A DNA stretch of 64,000 bases, taken from NCBI RefSeq assembly GCF_000317435.1, contig NC_019751.1, positions 4,836,001 to 4,900,000 of the forward strand. The letters are read 5' to 3'. The DNA comes from Calothrix sp. PCC 6303. Its GTDB lineage: Bacteria > Cyanobacteriota > Cyanobacteriia > Cyanobacteriales > Nostocaceae. A program made the translations under genes and the position numbers. The notes below the pieces were generated by a model. The model had not been told where the DNA came from. It did not search any database and saw nothing but the letters and a program-made list of their open reading frames with translations. Of the stretch, positions 46,051 to 55,918 are shown one piece after another (the first letter of the stretch is position 1; every line of letters starts with the position of its first letter).

Positions 46051-49000
46051 CTATTGACATTCCAATAATAATGCAGTCTCAACTCTTTTGTATTCTTGTT
46101 GTAGTTGGGTGAATATTTCCAATGCACCTGCGATCGCACCATTGCGACCTAAAGTTTCTAGTTCTTGGCAAAGATGAGAAAGTTGGATTGCTCCTAAATA
46201 AGCGCTTGCAGACTTGAGTCCATGAGCGATTTCCCTTAATTCTACTGGATTTGCTTGCTCGATTGCCAATGCGATCGCATCAATACTTGTAGCAGCATCC
46301 CCCACAAAAGCATCCACAATTTCAGTTAAAAATGCTACATAATCTTCTCCTGCCATATCCTTTAATTCTTGTAAGACACTTTCATCGATCACTTTTATTA
46401 CCTCAATTTTTTCAACTTCTTCAATTTGATTATTTTTTACAGGTTCCAATAACTCCAGATTATAATTTAATGGCTGACATTTACTTAGTGCATTTCTTAA
46501 CTCATTAACTCGAATAGGTTTGGTAATATAGTCATCCATTCCAGCTTTGATGCATATTTCTCTGTCTCCCTGCATTGCATTTGCAGTCATGGCAATAATT
46601 CGTGGGCGTTGACTGTCTGGGAACTGCTCGCAAATCCTTTGTGTTGCTGTTAATCCATCCATCTCTGGCATTTGTACATCCATTAAAATCAAATCATAGG
46701 GTTGACGTTGCAGAGCTTGGAGAACCTCTAAACCGTTACCTGCTAGATCTGCACGATATCCTATACGCTCTAGGGTCAATAATGCAACTTTCTGATTAAC
46801 TGTATTATCTTCTGCTAAAAGAATTCGTAAAGGCAGATTTTGCGAAAGCTGCTCTTGATCATTCTGAAGATGAGTAGTAGATTGATTAACTTTAATTAAG
46901 TTACCACCCAGAATATGACCAAGTGTTCGATAAAGTTGTCTCTGTTGAATCGGCTTGTTAATGATAGCAGCAAATTCTACATTATTGATTTGCGTGCTAA
47001 TTTCTTGTGCATTAATAGAAGTTAACATGACTAAGGGCATGTTTTCACAGTTAGGCTTTTGACGAATTTTTTCACCCAGGGTAATCCCATTCATTTCTGG
47101 CATTTGCATATCAAGAATTGCCAAATCAAAAGATACCCCTTGATCAAATAATTTCAGTGCTTCTGAGCCTGATTCTACGGCACAATTAAACATTCCCCAT
47201 GACTGTGTTTGTAGGGTAAGTATCTGTCGATTAGTAGCATTATCATCTACTATTAAGACTCGTTTTCCGAGAAATTCGTTATCGGCACTTTCTTCCTGAA
47301 ATGCTTGATTCTCTGATATTTCTGCCCAAATATTAAAGGAGAATGTTGAACCGACTCCTGCTTCACTTTCCACCCATATTTTACCTCCCATCATTTCACA
47401 CAAACGTTTACAAATTGCTAAACCTAGTCCAGTACCTCCATATTGACGAGTGGTAGAAGCATCTACTTGGCTAAAGGATTGAAATAGACGATTCATCCTA
47501 TCTGCGGGAATACCAATACCTGTATCTTTCACCGCAAATTCAATTTCATAAAGGTTGCGATCGCTATTACTATTTGTACTATTCACAGAACGAGTATTGA
47601 CAAAGACGACAACCTCTCCATTGGCTGTAAATTTAACTGCATTACTGAGTAAATTCACTAAAATTTGTCGTAAGCGTGTGACATCTCCCACAATTATGTT
47701 GGGAGTTGTTGGATCAATTAAACATGCTAATTCTAGTTTTTTTTCTAAGGCTCTATTAGCTACTAAATTTAGTGCTTCTTCAACGCAAGAACGTAATTCA
47801 AATGGCTGTTCTTCTAAATCTAATTTACCAGCTTCAATTTTAGAAAAGTCGAGAATATCATTAATTAGTGTTAGAAGAGAGTCTCCGCTACTACGAATTG
47901 TTTCCACAAAATCTTCTTGTGATGGAGTTAATTTTGTATTTAACAACAATCCTGTCATCCCAATTACTGCATTCATTGGAGTACGAATTTCGTGACTCAT
48001 TGTGGCAAGAAAATCACTTTTGGAGCGATTTGCTGCTTCTGCATCTTTTTTAGCTATATTTAACTCCTGGTTTTGTTGAGCTAATAATTCTCGTTGACTT
48101 GTTTCTCGTTCTAATAAATGTGCTTGGGCAAGAGCAATACCAACTTGAGCAGCAACAGCTTCGAGTAATTCTATTTCATCTTGTTGCCATTGACGTTGAT
48201 AATTGCATTGATGTAATGCTAGTACTCCATTTGTTTGTCCCTGATAAGAAGCACGAATAACTAACATTGATTTAATATTTAATTCCACACATAGATTTGC
48301 AGATGGAATTAGTAACGGATCAGTGAAAACATTATCAGAAACAACAGCATTGTCTTGATTTAAAACTTTTTCTGCATGGGCATTACCAATTACGGGAATA
48401 TCTAAATTCAGCATTGATTTTGTGCTTAATGTCGAATATTCCGACACACAAGGTAGTCTGGGATTAGGCTCTTCAATATAATAATGAATTACACAGCGAT
48501 CGACCTCTAAAGATTGACCTAATTGATTAACTGTTGTCTGTAAAATTTCTTGTGTATTTAAACTTTGACGAATTTTTTGAGTAATTTTTTCCAGCAATAT
48601 GGTTTTTTGTAGCTGTTGCTGTAAGGCTATATGAAAATTCTGGCGTTCAATTTCACTACCTACCCACTGAGCCATCAATTTCAAAAGTTCTATCTGTAAG
48701 GATTTGAAAGACGAAGATCTAGAATTAGTTCCATAAAAATTCAGAGTTCCATAAACTTTACCACCAACAATCACTCTTGTTCCTAAGTAGTTTTCTACTT
48801 GTCCATGGACATGACAAGGATGATTTTTCCATTTATTTTTACTAGCATTGACAATACTAATTGCTGTATTTACCTGTATAGTTTCATAACAAAACGTTTC
48901 GTTCAAATTAAAAATGTCACCTTGACGAATAGTTAGAGGACAGTTATCTGATAAATAAATATTCATCACTTCAATATCATCCTCATCTATTCTACTGAGA

Positions 49001-50838
49001 GTACCAACCTCTAAATCAAATTGTTGACAACCCATTTGCAACATCTGTTGGACTCTCACAGATAAACTCAGTTCAATATTGGCTGTGACTTCGTATAAAG
49101 TTCTAATTGATGCCTCACTTTCTCGCAATTCCTTTTCTGCTAGTTTCCGTTCCGTAATATCTCTTTCTATCGCTACCCAATGGGTAAACCAACCACTTTT
49201 ATCGGCAATTGGAACAATATTTATTTCTACCCAATATTCTGTCCCATCTTTGCGATAATTAATCATTTCTACATTGACTGATTGCCATGATTCTAATGCA
49301 TTTCTAATTTTTTTCAAGGCAATGCGATCACTATTTTTTCCTTGTAATATCCGAGGTGTTTTACCAATTACATCTTGCAAGCTATAGCCCGTCATTTTAC
49401 AAAATGCTTCATTCACATAGACAATCTTAGGTCCATTAGTAATATCAATAGGTTCTGATTCTGTAATAACAATTGCATCATTAGAATTAACAACAACTGA
49501 TTCTAATAAGCGTAATCTTTCATCTGCTTGCTTCCGCTGAGTTAAATCCCGTAGATTTAAAACTATACCTTCAACAATCGAATCATCCAGTAGATTTTTA
49601 CTAACCCCTTCCATAGTTCGCCAAGAACCATCCTGATGGCGAAATTTTAATTCTATCGATGCTGAAATACCAGGGCTATAGATAACTTTGTCAATAAACT
49701 GACATATCCTACTCACTTCTTCTGAAGGAATAAAATGAATAATATCTTGATTTAGAACTTTTTCAATTTCATATCCTAGAACACGTTTAACTGAATAACT
49801 AACATAAAGAATATTCATCTCTCGATTTAGAATTAAAATTACATCAGAAGCTTGTTCAATTAGTGAGCGAAAATATTCTTCACTGCGCTTAATTTCTTTT
49901 TGTGCTTGCTTCAGATCGTATTCTCGACTCAAAACTTCTTGAGCCATGTGTTCAAATGTTTTTGCTAATTCTCCTGTCTCATCACGACGTTGAGCAATTA
50001 ATTTCAAGGCAATGGCTTCTGTATTATTTTCTGAGGCAAAATTTACAACCTCTCCTGTTTTGAGCTTTTTTGTAAGTTTAGTTATAGTTTTAATTGGGTT
50101 GACTACGGATTGTTTCAATAATAAATTAATAACAAATAGCAAAACAATAAAAATGCTTGTAAAAATTTTCATTACCAACAATAAATATTCATGCCCTTTT
50201 GCAAATACATTTTTAGCTGGAAGATAAATAGTTTGAGATGCGATAATTTCATTCAAATTCCAATTAAAACCACCTTCAGAACCAAAAGTATCAATTAAGC
50301 TTTTAGGTGCGACATCTGGATGACTGTGACATTGCAAACAACTGGCTTTAGTAACTTTTAAAGGTCGAGCAATATAAAATAAATCTTCTCCAGAGATATT
50401 TCGATAGCCAGTCAATTGTTTTAAATTTGGTTTTTGCCTAAATTGTTTTACCAATTCAGATTCAAACTTATCAGCTTTATCTTTAGGATTTGTGGGATTT
50501 AATGTTGCTTCTTTATAGTGATAATTCTTGTAGTCAGGTTGTTTACGAAAATTTTCAAAAACTTTTTGTGCAGAATAAGCTGGAACTGTCTCTGAAATAA
50601 ATTTTTTGTCTGTTTTCAGCCTATCCGATAACAATGGTTGTATCTGTTCGCTCGTATAGGTTCTCACGGAATTCATATTTTCGATTAGCATTTCTGCTTT
50701 ATCCATAATTTCCACTTCAGCTCTATTTTGCATAGCTGCGGATAAAGTCAAACCGCTAACTATACAGCCGATAATTAGAATTAGGAGCAGTAGGATATTA
50801 AATTTGGTTGTTAATTTCAGTCTATGTCTATGAATCAT
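46051..50838 (-). CDS. giant hybrid histidine kinase with Tll0287-type haem sensor domain
   Basis: A 1595-residue membrane kinase. The order is: membrane helix (about 13-33), periplasmic DUF3365/Tll0287-like domain with the haem-c motif CLQCH (Cys 167, Cys 170, His 171), second helix (about 218-242), HAMP, two PAS domains (about 320-440 and 445-565), two GAF domains (about 580-735 and 755-915), HisKA ([14 protein letters not shown] at about 965), HATPase ([23 protein letters not shown]), REC1 ([13 protein letters not shown]), REC2 ([24 protein letters not shown]) and a C-terminal Hpt ([15 protein letters not shown]). The covalent haem makes a redox or gas sensor likely. The full phosphorelay is in one chain. 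Confidence 0.95.
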   Translation of the reverse strand: MIHRHRLKLTTKFNILLLLILIIGCIVSGLTLSAAMQNRAEVEIMDKAEMLIENMNSVRTYTSEQIQPLLSDRLKTDKKFISETVPAYSAQKVFENFRKQPDYKNYHYKEATLNPTNPKDKADKFESELVKQFRQKPNLKQLTGYRNISGEDLFYIARPLKVTKASCLQCHSHPDVAPKSLIDTFGSEGGFNWNLNEIIASQTIYLPAKNVFAKGHEYLLLVMKIFTSIFIVLLFVINLLLKQSVVNPIKTITKLTKKLKTGEVVNFASENNTEAIALKLIAQRRDETGELAKTFEHMAQEVLSREYDLKQAQKEIKRSEEYFRSLIEQASDVILILNREMNILYVSYSVKRVLGYEIEKVLNQDIIHFIPSEEVSRICQFIDKVIYSPGISASIELKFRHQDGSWRTMEGVSKNLLDDSIVEGIVLNLRDLTQRKQADERLRLLESVVVNSNDAIVITESEPIDITNGPKIVYVNEAFCKMTGYSLQDVIGKTPRILQGKNSDRIALKKIRNALESWQSVNVEMINYRKDGTEYWVEINIVPIADKSGWFTHWVAIERDITERKLAEKELRESEASIRTLYEVTANIELSLSVRVQQMLQMGCQQFDLEVGTLSRIDEDDIEVMNIYLSDNCPLTIRQGDIFNLNETFCYETIQVNTAISIVNASKNKWKNHPCHVHGQVENYLGTRVIVGGKVYGTLNFYGTNSRSSSFKSLQIELLKLMAQWVGSEIERQNFHIALQQQLQKTILLEKITQKIRQSLNTQEILQTTVNQLGQSLEVDRCVIHYYIEEPNPRLPCVSEYSTLSTKSMLNLDIPVIGNAHAEKVLNQDNAVVSDNVFTDPLLIPSANLCVELNIKSMLVIRASYQGQTNGVLALHQCNYQRQWQQDEIELLEAVAAQVGIALAQAHLLERETSQRELLAQQNQELNIAKKDAEAANRSKSDFLATMSHEIRTPMNAVIGMTGLLLNTKLTPSQEDFVETIRSSGDSLLTLINDILDFSKIEAGKLDLEEQPFELRSCVEEALNLVANRALEKKLELACLIDPTTPNIIVGDVTRLRQILVNLLSNAVKFTANGEVVVFVNTRSVNSTNSNSDRNLYEIEFAVKDTGIGIPADRMNRLFQSFSQVDASTTRQYGGTGLGLAICKRLCEMMGGKIWVESEAGVGSTFSFNIWAEISENQAFQEESADNEFLGKRVLIVDDNATNRQILTLQTQSWGMFNCAVESGSEALKLFDQGVSFDLAILDMQMPEMNGITLGEKIRQKPNCENMPLVMLTSINAQEISTQINNVEFAAIINKPIQQRQLYRTLGHILGGNLIKVNQSTTHLQNDQEQLSQNLPLRILLAEDNTVNQKVALLTLERIGYRADLAGNGLEVLQALQRQPYDLILMDVQMPEMDGLTATQRICEQFPDSQRPRIIAMTANAMQGDREICIKAGMDDYITKPIRVNELRNALSKCQPLNYNLELLEPVKNNQIEEVEKIEVIKVIDESVLQELKDMAGEDYVAFLTEIVDAFVGDAATSIDAIALAIEQANPVELREIAHGLKSASAYLGAIQLSHLCQELETLGRNGAIAGALEIFTQLQQEYKRVETALLLECQ

Positions 50839-51442
50839 TTTAGTGTCTGTTCCAAGAATACACAGGAATTAGGCGATATTTTGTTTATATAAATTTAGGG
50901 TTTTAAATAGAACTATTTTTGATATATGGCAGAATTTTCCAATCTCCTTGAACACCATATCAGCATTTTATCTTCTAGATAATCATTGTGCTTGTTTTAA
51001 AAACAAAACAATCAATGAAAACGTTATCAATGAAAATTAAATATACAATGCAAACATTAAATAAGTAAAAAAAATATGTGTTACTAGTGCAACAAGGCAA
51101 AAGGAATAAAGATCTTTCTATAAGCTTTTTAGCCATTTTATAGACGCGTTCGCTCTTAGCGTTCCCGCTAGGGTAGCAGCTTCTTGTAGAGTATGCTAGC
51201 TTTATTTGCTTGCGCCAAACTGCACTAGATTTGCAATTATAATTGAAAATCGTAAAAATACTGGTATGGGGTTTCCTAATAAAATGAGGTATGCCTAATT
51301 TATTATTAATTTCATCGAGGGATATAATTAGCTTTAAAATCTCATCTTAATAGATCGAAAAATACCCTATCTTTATTATTTTTGATAATTTAAAAAACAA
51401 GTAAAGGCAAGGTAGTTGGGAGCATCCCACTTTTGCATGTCA
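50839..51442. other. AT-rich intergenic region with dispersed repeats
   Basis: No gene is seen. The promoter of the giant kinase is presumably near 50850-51000. A repeat (cgttcgctcttagcgttcc, about 51148) lies further on. It is one of the largest empty stretches of the window. Confidence 0.4.
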
Positions 51443-51450
51443 TTGCGTAA

Positions 51451-51582
51451 AGCCTACGGCATACAAGAAACGCTCTTAGCGTTAAAGCAGGTGAAGAATC
51501 CTTTGTAGAATATCTAAAAAGTTATTCCGCAGGAGTAGCAACACAAACGGGAGGATTAATTGGACTACTAATAGGCTGTTGA
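51451..51582 (+). pseudogene. possible 3' gene remnant joined to a dispersed repeat
   Basis: An open frame without start codon, whose first 30 bases are a dispersed repeat (inverted relative of the tttcttgNatgcc repeat near 6984 and 21649). The rest would encode about 32 residues, KAGEESFVEYLKSYSAG followed by VATQTGGLIGLLIGC and a stop. The hydrophobic Gly/Ile/Leu-rich end looks protein-like, so it may be the tail of a gene cut by repeat insertion. Weak evidence. Confidence 0.25.
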
Positions 51583-51642
51583 GTCTGTGCTTTTTTGGAG
51601 CTAAAATTGCACACAATATCTGTGACATTTTCAAATAAAAAG

Positions 51643-51680
51643 GCTGATATAACAATTTGATTGACTATATCAGCTTTTTT
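51643..51680. terminator. bidirectional-looking terminator
   Basis: GCTGATATA (51643-51651) and TATATCAGC (51666-51674) pair perfectly. There is a T-run on the plus-strand side (51675-51680) and an A-run before the left arm, which gives Ts on the minus strand. It lies 36 bases beyond the stop of the anti-sigma kinase gene and most likely ends that operon. Confidence 0.75.
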
Positions 51681-51715
51681 GATATCTGGGATTTGGTAAA
51701 AAATTTTATATTTAA

Positions 51716-52159
51716 TTAAATTTTCTTACTCATAAATAAACAACAACGATTATCATCTTGAGCCTCATAAGTTACTTTGTCTGCAATCTCCGACATTATT
51801 TTTAAACCACGACCTCTTTCGTCAAAATTATCATCAAATTCAGAGATTTCACTTAATTTTTTATCCAAGTCAAATACTTCACCATTTGACCTTGACCAAA
51901 TCCGAATCTCAATATGCTCATTGAACCGAATTACTTCTAAGTCTATCAGTGTTTCAGATGGTAAGCTATTGTGGGCATGTTCAACAATGTTGATGAAACC
52001 TTCAATTAAGAGAGTTTGGCATTCCCACCATACTTTTTTATCTAAAATAGCTGGCTGGTTAATCTGCTCAAACCAAGATAGAACTTCCTCAGAAGCAGTA
52101 ATATCTGATGGTGCTTGCAGATATATTCTTTGATTGATGTTGATGAAATCTATATTCAT
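51716..52159 (-). CDS. anti-sigma-factor HATPase kinase (RsbW/SpoIIAB-like)
   Basis: A 147-residue single-domain GHKL ATPase. The N-box-like stretch ECQTLLIEGFINIVEHAHNS carries the conserved Glu and Asn, the G1-like ERGRGLKIMSEIAD follows, and a C-terminal strand EAQDDNRCCLFMSKKI closes the fold. Proteins of this size are serine kinases that bind a sigma factor or another partner and phosphorylate an STAS antagonist. The STAS gene lies directly upstream on the same strand (66 bases between them) and a PP2C phosphatase is encoded 2 kb further, giving a complete partner-switching set. The controlled target (sigma factor or other) is not in the window. Confidence 0.88.
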   Translation of the reverse strand: MNIDFININQRIYLQAPSDITASEEVLSWFEQINQPAILDKKVWWECQTLLIEGFINIVEHAHNSLPSETLIDLEVIRFNEHIEIRIWSRSNGEVFDLDKKLSEISEFDDNFDERGRGLKIMSEIADKVTYEAQDDNRCCLFMSKKI

Positions 52160-52225
52160 TTTTCCGCAAGTTCATAAATTCATCTACTTTCAGAAAAAGT
52201 AGTACTAGAATTGACTATTAATATA

Positions 52226-52555
52226 TTATTTTTCAATTGCTAAAAAATTCTTTTTAAATTCCTCTTGATTCGCAAAAACTTTAAAAATTCTTTCCATTTT
52301 TGTTAATTCAAATAACATTTTTACTTGCTCATTAAGCGAGCAAATAAACATTTGTCCATCTGATGATTTGACAATTTGCATTGCGGCAACTAATGCACCA
52401 AGACCGGAACTATCTACAAAATCAATTTGTTGCAAGTCAACCAATACTATCTTAGCTCCTGTAGCAACACAATCATTAATATCTCGACGTAGCTGATTTC
52501 CGCCAATTGCATTCAATATTCCGGATGGTTGGATAATTTTTGTATTTGTAGACAT
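52226..52555 (-). CDS. STAS-domain anti-sigma-factor antagonist
   Basis: A 109-residue STAS protein (SpoIIAA/RsbV type). The key stretch is LVDLQQIDFVDSSGLGALVAAMQIV, where the Ser of DSSGLGAL is the residue phosphorylated by the cognate kinase. ATG 52555 is chosen because the domain begins at MSTNTKIIQPSG and aggaa lies upstream. An in-frame ATG at 52636 would add 27 unlikely residues. When dephosphorylated it would bind the downstream kinase and free its partner. It lies directly upstream of the HATPase gene on the same strand. Confidence 0.9.
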   Translation of the reverse strand: MSTNTKIIQPSGILNAIGGNQLRRDINDCVATGAKIVLVDLQQIDFVDSSGLGALVAAMQIVKSSDGQMFICSLNEQVKMLFELTKMERIFKVFANQEEFKKNFLAIEK

Positions 52556-52648
52556 AAAATATTTGTAGTTCCTAGGTAATAGTATTGTGGTTTTTGTACA
52601 AATCTTACTCAAAAATGTGGATACAATCAAATGCAATATTTAATTAAA

Positions 52649-52671
52649 AAACACTTCAAAAGGAAGTGTTT
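52649..52671. promoter_or_regulatory. hairpin in the upstream region of the STAS gene
   Basis: AAACACTTC (52649-52657) and GAAGTGTTT (52663-52671) are exact complements around a 5-base loop. It lies 94 bases upstream of the STAS ATG and borders a second palindrome, so it may be an operator or attenuator, or an upstream terminator. Confidence 0.4.
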
Positions 52672-52674
52672 GAT

Positions 52675-52689
52675 CGATAATAATTATCG
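52675..52689. promoter_or_regulatory. Fur/Zur-like 7-1-7 palindrome
   Basis: CGATAATAATTATCG is a perfect palindrome around one base and matches the cyanobacterial Zur-box pattern TGATAATNATTATCA at 12 of 14 defined positions, differing only in the outermost bases. It is about 120 bases upstream of the STAS start. Binding is inferred. Confidence 0.4.
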
Positions 52690-53053
52690 GTCAATGAATT
52701 CATGATTCTCAAGATGATAGATATTATTATTTTGCACTTATTTGCTGGAAGGTGCAATGTTCTTTTTGTTAATTTTGTATATATTCATAATTTAAATTTT
52801 GGATTTTGTAGCAATAAAAAGAACTTTTATTTAAACTTTATAGCACTTCCGGTAGCTATGAGGTACATACTCAAAGCTGAAAACTGTGAGTAGGAGAGGG
52901 GTAAGGAGAAAACTGTACTGTGTAATAGCAGGAAGTGCCATAAGTCTAATAAAATCTTACGTCATATGCCTATTTATCGATTAGTAGGGAGCAACACAAT
53001 TTTTGACTACTCCCAACGCTACTCATACCACAAACAGTCAGGCTGAATATTTG
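52690..53053. other. intergenic region with long-range inverted repeat
   Basis: No gene is seen. gcacttcc (52843-52850) and ggaagtgc (52931-52938) are inverted copies about 80 bases apart, framing a G-rich gagaggggtaagg segment of the dispersed-repeat type. Confidence 0.35.
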
Positions 53054-53533
53054 CTATTTGATTGGCAAGGGTTTGAAAGTATCCGTTTCTATTTCCCAGT
53101 AGCCACGTTTGTTCTTAACAACCTTGGCGATTAATGATACACCAACAGCAGAATCTAGTTGCTCACGTAACAAATCTAATGTTTGCTCTTCTTCTATTAC
53201 CTCTATTTCAAAACCATCTGCTCCTTCTTGACCTGCTATTTCTATCCTGAAACCGTCGGAATCTTCACCACTCGCAGCTTCCGGTAGTTCAAACCCAAGT
53301 ACCGCTAAAGTCGTTTGAAATCTGCCTGTAATGGCTCCACCAATTATATTTGCTTTGATGGGTGATTTACGGGTTGTATCCATAATTTCAAATGCCAACT
53401 TGACGTAGGCTCGTTTTATTTCTTCACCTGTATCCGAGTCATATTGGGCAGCTATTTCCTCATAGCCTTTGAATGTGACTTTTGCATAACCATCTTTGTT
53501 GAGTGCTGGCTTAGGAACAATTGTGAATGACAT
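53054..53533 (-). CDS. unknown protein encoded within the partner-switching gene set
   Basis: A 159-residue protein starting MSFTIVPKPALNKDGYAKV. ATG 53533 is favoured over 53548 because ggag falls at the right spacing. It is rich in beta-type segments (YAKVTFKGYEEIA, FRIEIAGQEGADGFEIEVIEEE) with a notably acidic middle and a basic end (KVVKNKRGYWEIETDTFKPLP), and has no signal peptide or membrane helix. I do not recognise it. It lies between the STAS gene and the phosphatase gene, all on the minus strand, with gaps of 500 to 700 bases, so membership of the same regulatory unit is possible but not shown. Confidence 0.55.
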   Translation of the reverse strand: MSFTIVPKPALNKDGYAKVTFKGYEEIAAQYDSDTGEEIKRAYVKLAFEIMDTTRKSPIKANIIGGAITGRFQTTLAVLGFELPEAASGEDSDGFRIEIAGQEGADGFEIEVIEEEQTLDLLREQLDSAVGVSLIAKVVKNKRGYWEIETDTFKPLPIK

Positions 53534-54228
53534 ATATTTAATCTCCATTGTTGTCGTTTATTTTGGTATTTAGTCCGCATTTATCACAAGCGAAGCGACA
53601 GATCTACATACGTGGGAAAAACTCGACCAAGTAAGCATATCTAAGTGGTGAGAAATCCGGGATATACCTTCGGTAATGATTTAAAACCGGTTTCTATCCC
53701 GTCAAGAATGTATGGTTTGCTCAAGACATAATTATTCGCACCATAATTATTAAATTCCCTGGCTTCATAAGGAATACCTTGTCCATTTTCATAGGGTTGT
53801 TACATTATTCAATAAATCATAAATCTTACATGATAAATTTTTGTTCGCAAAGCTTAAGTTGGAGATCCATTTGTTGTTTGTAATATATATAATTTTCTTT
53901 CTATGAATTTTTTATTTACAATAAAAGTAAATTATGAAATTCACACATTGAAATTACATCAATATTTAGAAACAATTTTAACTATATAATTATTGCAAAT
54001 AACAGATTAGGAATATCCAATACAATTTATCTATAGGAATCGTACTTGAATCTTGCTAAGTATACTGAGAAATAAACCTTTATACGGTAAGCTTCTAGCC
54101 AATTTGCTTTTAAGCGCAAGCGCAGGCTACGCCAACAGAAATCAAATATGAGTCCTATATCAATATTTATTATTCCCGTTAAAGCTGGATAAATAACATT
54201 TATTTGTATATATTTTTTCATTGATTCA
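53534..54228. other. 695-base intergenic region, AT-rich
   Basis: No convincing gene. A dispersed repeat (gcgcaagcgcaggctacgcc, about 54113) is an inverted relative of one near 6943. A 64-codon frame across it has no ribosome-binding site and partly encodes the repeat. The rest is AT-rich. Confidence 0.4.
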
Positions 54229-55383
54229 TTAAAATTTTATTCGCAGTAAAGACAAATCATCATCAAAATTTGTCAGCGAATTTATCCACTTAATCTTATC
54301 TAAAATATCATCCAAAGAATCTTGATAAGATTTTAATAATAAATCAATAAAAGCATCAATACTCCACAATTGACCATCTGGTTGTAATATTTCATAGGCT
54401 CCATCACTAAATATATACAAACTACTATTTTGGACAATATCAATTTTCATTTCCTCAAAATTGATATCTAGCAGAAAGCCAATCGGTAAATCTAGAGAAC
54501 CTAACCGCTTAACTTCGACTTGATTAGAAGTCTGGTGCAATAAAACACCAGATGGATGTCCCGCACTAGCATAAATCAGTTGTCGTGTTGAGTAGTTGTA
54601 AACTCCATACCAGATAGTGAAGTATTTATCACCATGAGCGCTCATTTGAAAGTTCTGATTTAGTGTTTTTAAGACTTCACCAGGTTTACGAAAATCGGTG
54701 TTAAGTAATGATTGCGATCGCAATAAATTTAGAACCGATACCGACAGCAAAGCGGAACCTACCCCATGTCCCGAAACATCAAGTAAATAAATAACTAAAT
54801 TATCATCATCAATCCAATAATAATCAAAACAGTCACCTCCTAATTGGGCAGAGGGGATGAATAATGTGTCAGTGTTAACTTTTCCTGTTAATGGTGAAGG
54901 TAATAGTGACTGTACATAATCCGCAGCTTCTGCTAGTTCTTCTCGCAAATTTTTGTTTAATACTTCTAAAGTTTGTTTTTGTCCTTTTAAATCCTCATGT
55001 AGTTGGTTCAATCTCAATCCTGCACGAACTCTGGCTTTTAGTTCGTTCATTTCAATTGGTTTGGAAATAAACTCATCTGCACCTGCATCTAATCCACGTA
55101 CTCTATCTTCTTCTTCTCCCCGTTGTGCCCCTTTTGCTGTTAATAATATAAAAAAAGTTGTTGATAATTCTGGTTCTGCTTTGATCCGACGACAAACTTC
55201 TAAACCATCTATGCAAGACATCATCCAATCACAGATAATTAATGCTGGTTGAATTTCTTTTGCATATCGAATTCCTTCTTCTCCGTTGCTTGCGATCGTG
55301 ACTTGATAACCTTGATTTTCTAGGGTTCGTTTCAATACGGTTCTGACAATTGGATCATCATCAATAATTACAATTTTTACCAT
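54229..55383 (-). CDS. response regulator with PP2C (SpoIIE/RsbU-type) phosphatase
   Basis: A 384-residue protein. Residues 3-120 form a receiver domain (IVIIDDDPIVRTVLKR, Asp in LIICDWMMSCIDG, Lys in FISKPIEMNEL). A coiled linker (about 125-165, LHEDLKGQKQTLEVLNKN) leads to a PP2C-family phosphatase at about 175-384 with GGDCFDYYW and LLDVSGHGVGSALLS carrying the metal-binding Asp residues, plus YASAGHPSGVLL. This is the RsbU-like enzyme that dephosphorylates an STAS protein. Its substrate is very probably the STAS protein encoded 1.7 kb downstream. A phosphorylated receiver would link one of the nearby hybrid kinases to the switch. Confidence 0.93.
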   Translation of the reverse strand: MVKIVIIDDDPIVRTVLKRTLENQGYQVTIASNGEEGIRYAKEIQPALIICDWMMSCIDGLEVCRRIKAEPELSTTFFILLTAKGAQRGEEEDRVRGLDAGADEFISKPIEMNELKARVRAGLRLNQLHEDLKGQKQTLEVLNKNLREELAEAADYVQSLLPSPLTGKVNTDTLFIPSAQLGGDCFDYYWIDDDNLVIYLLDVSGHGVGSALLSVSVLNLLRSQSLLNTDFRKPGEVLKTLNQNFQMSAHGDKYFTIWYGVYNYSTRQLIYASAGHPSGVLLHQTSNQVEVKRLGSLDLPIGFLLDINFEEMKIDIVQNSSLYIFSDGAYEILQPDGQLWSIDAFIDLLLKSYQDSLDDILDKIKWINSLTNFDDDLSLLRIKF

Positions 55384-55918
55384 GTGTGTAATTTATTAAT
55401 TTTATTTATTCTTTGTCTATAATTTGAGAAAAATTTTCCCAATCTTCAATATTTGTACATTTTTTAATTATCAAGATTAGGGGGTTTAATACCCCGATGC
55501 CTATGCATCGCCAGTTTTGAATTGAGGTCTGAATCCCCATCTCAAAACCCCCTTATTCCTTCTTTCTTCTTTCTTATTCAAATTTTTTTTAATTAAACTA
55601 AATATAATTAAAGGCAGCCAGCTAAGAAATAATATGAAAGCATAACTAAAATAACACTATCTAATCATTATGCAACAAGATTGATTGTGTTCATGTATAC
55701 ATAAAAAAATATTTTGTTTGTTTTGTTTAAGTATTTATATTTTTTTCAAAGTTGTACCTTCTCAACTACTTTGCAGCGATAATTTACGTTATTTTTTGCT
55801 CTGTCAAAACTAACTGGTAAAATTACTGTATTCATGTTAGATCAATAGTTGTTACTAATTTAAAAGATTGACAATCATCGCCAGAATCTTTGCTTTTACC
55901 AGAGAATAATAAAAAATC
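55384..55918. other. 535-base divergent intergenic region
   Basis: No gene is seen. It separates the phosphatase gene (minus) from the 1547-residue kinase (plus). A repeat-like segment (aggtctgaatccccatctcaaaa, about 55525) is present. The rest is very AT-rich and must hold both promoters. Confidence 0.4.

Noticed and set aside
47555-47995. 146-codon plus-strand frame inside the giant kinase gene
   Set aside because: Fully antisense to HisKA/HATPase codons; no ribosome-binding site and no domain.
54027-54221. 64-codon minus-strand frame
   Set aside because: Lacks a ribosome-binding site; its middle is encoded by the gcgcaagcgcaggctacgcc dispersed repeat.
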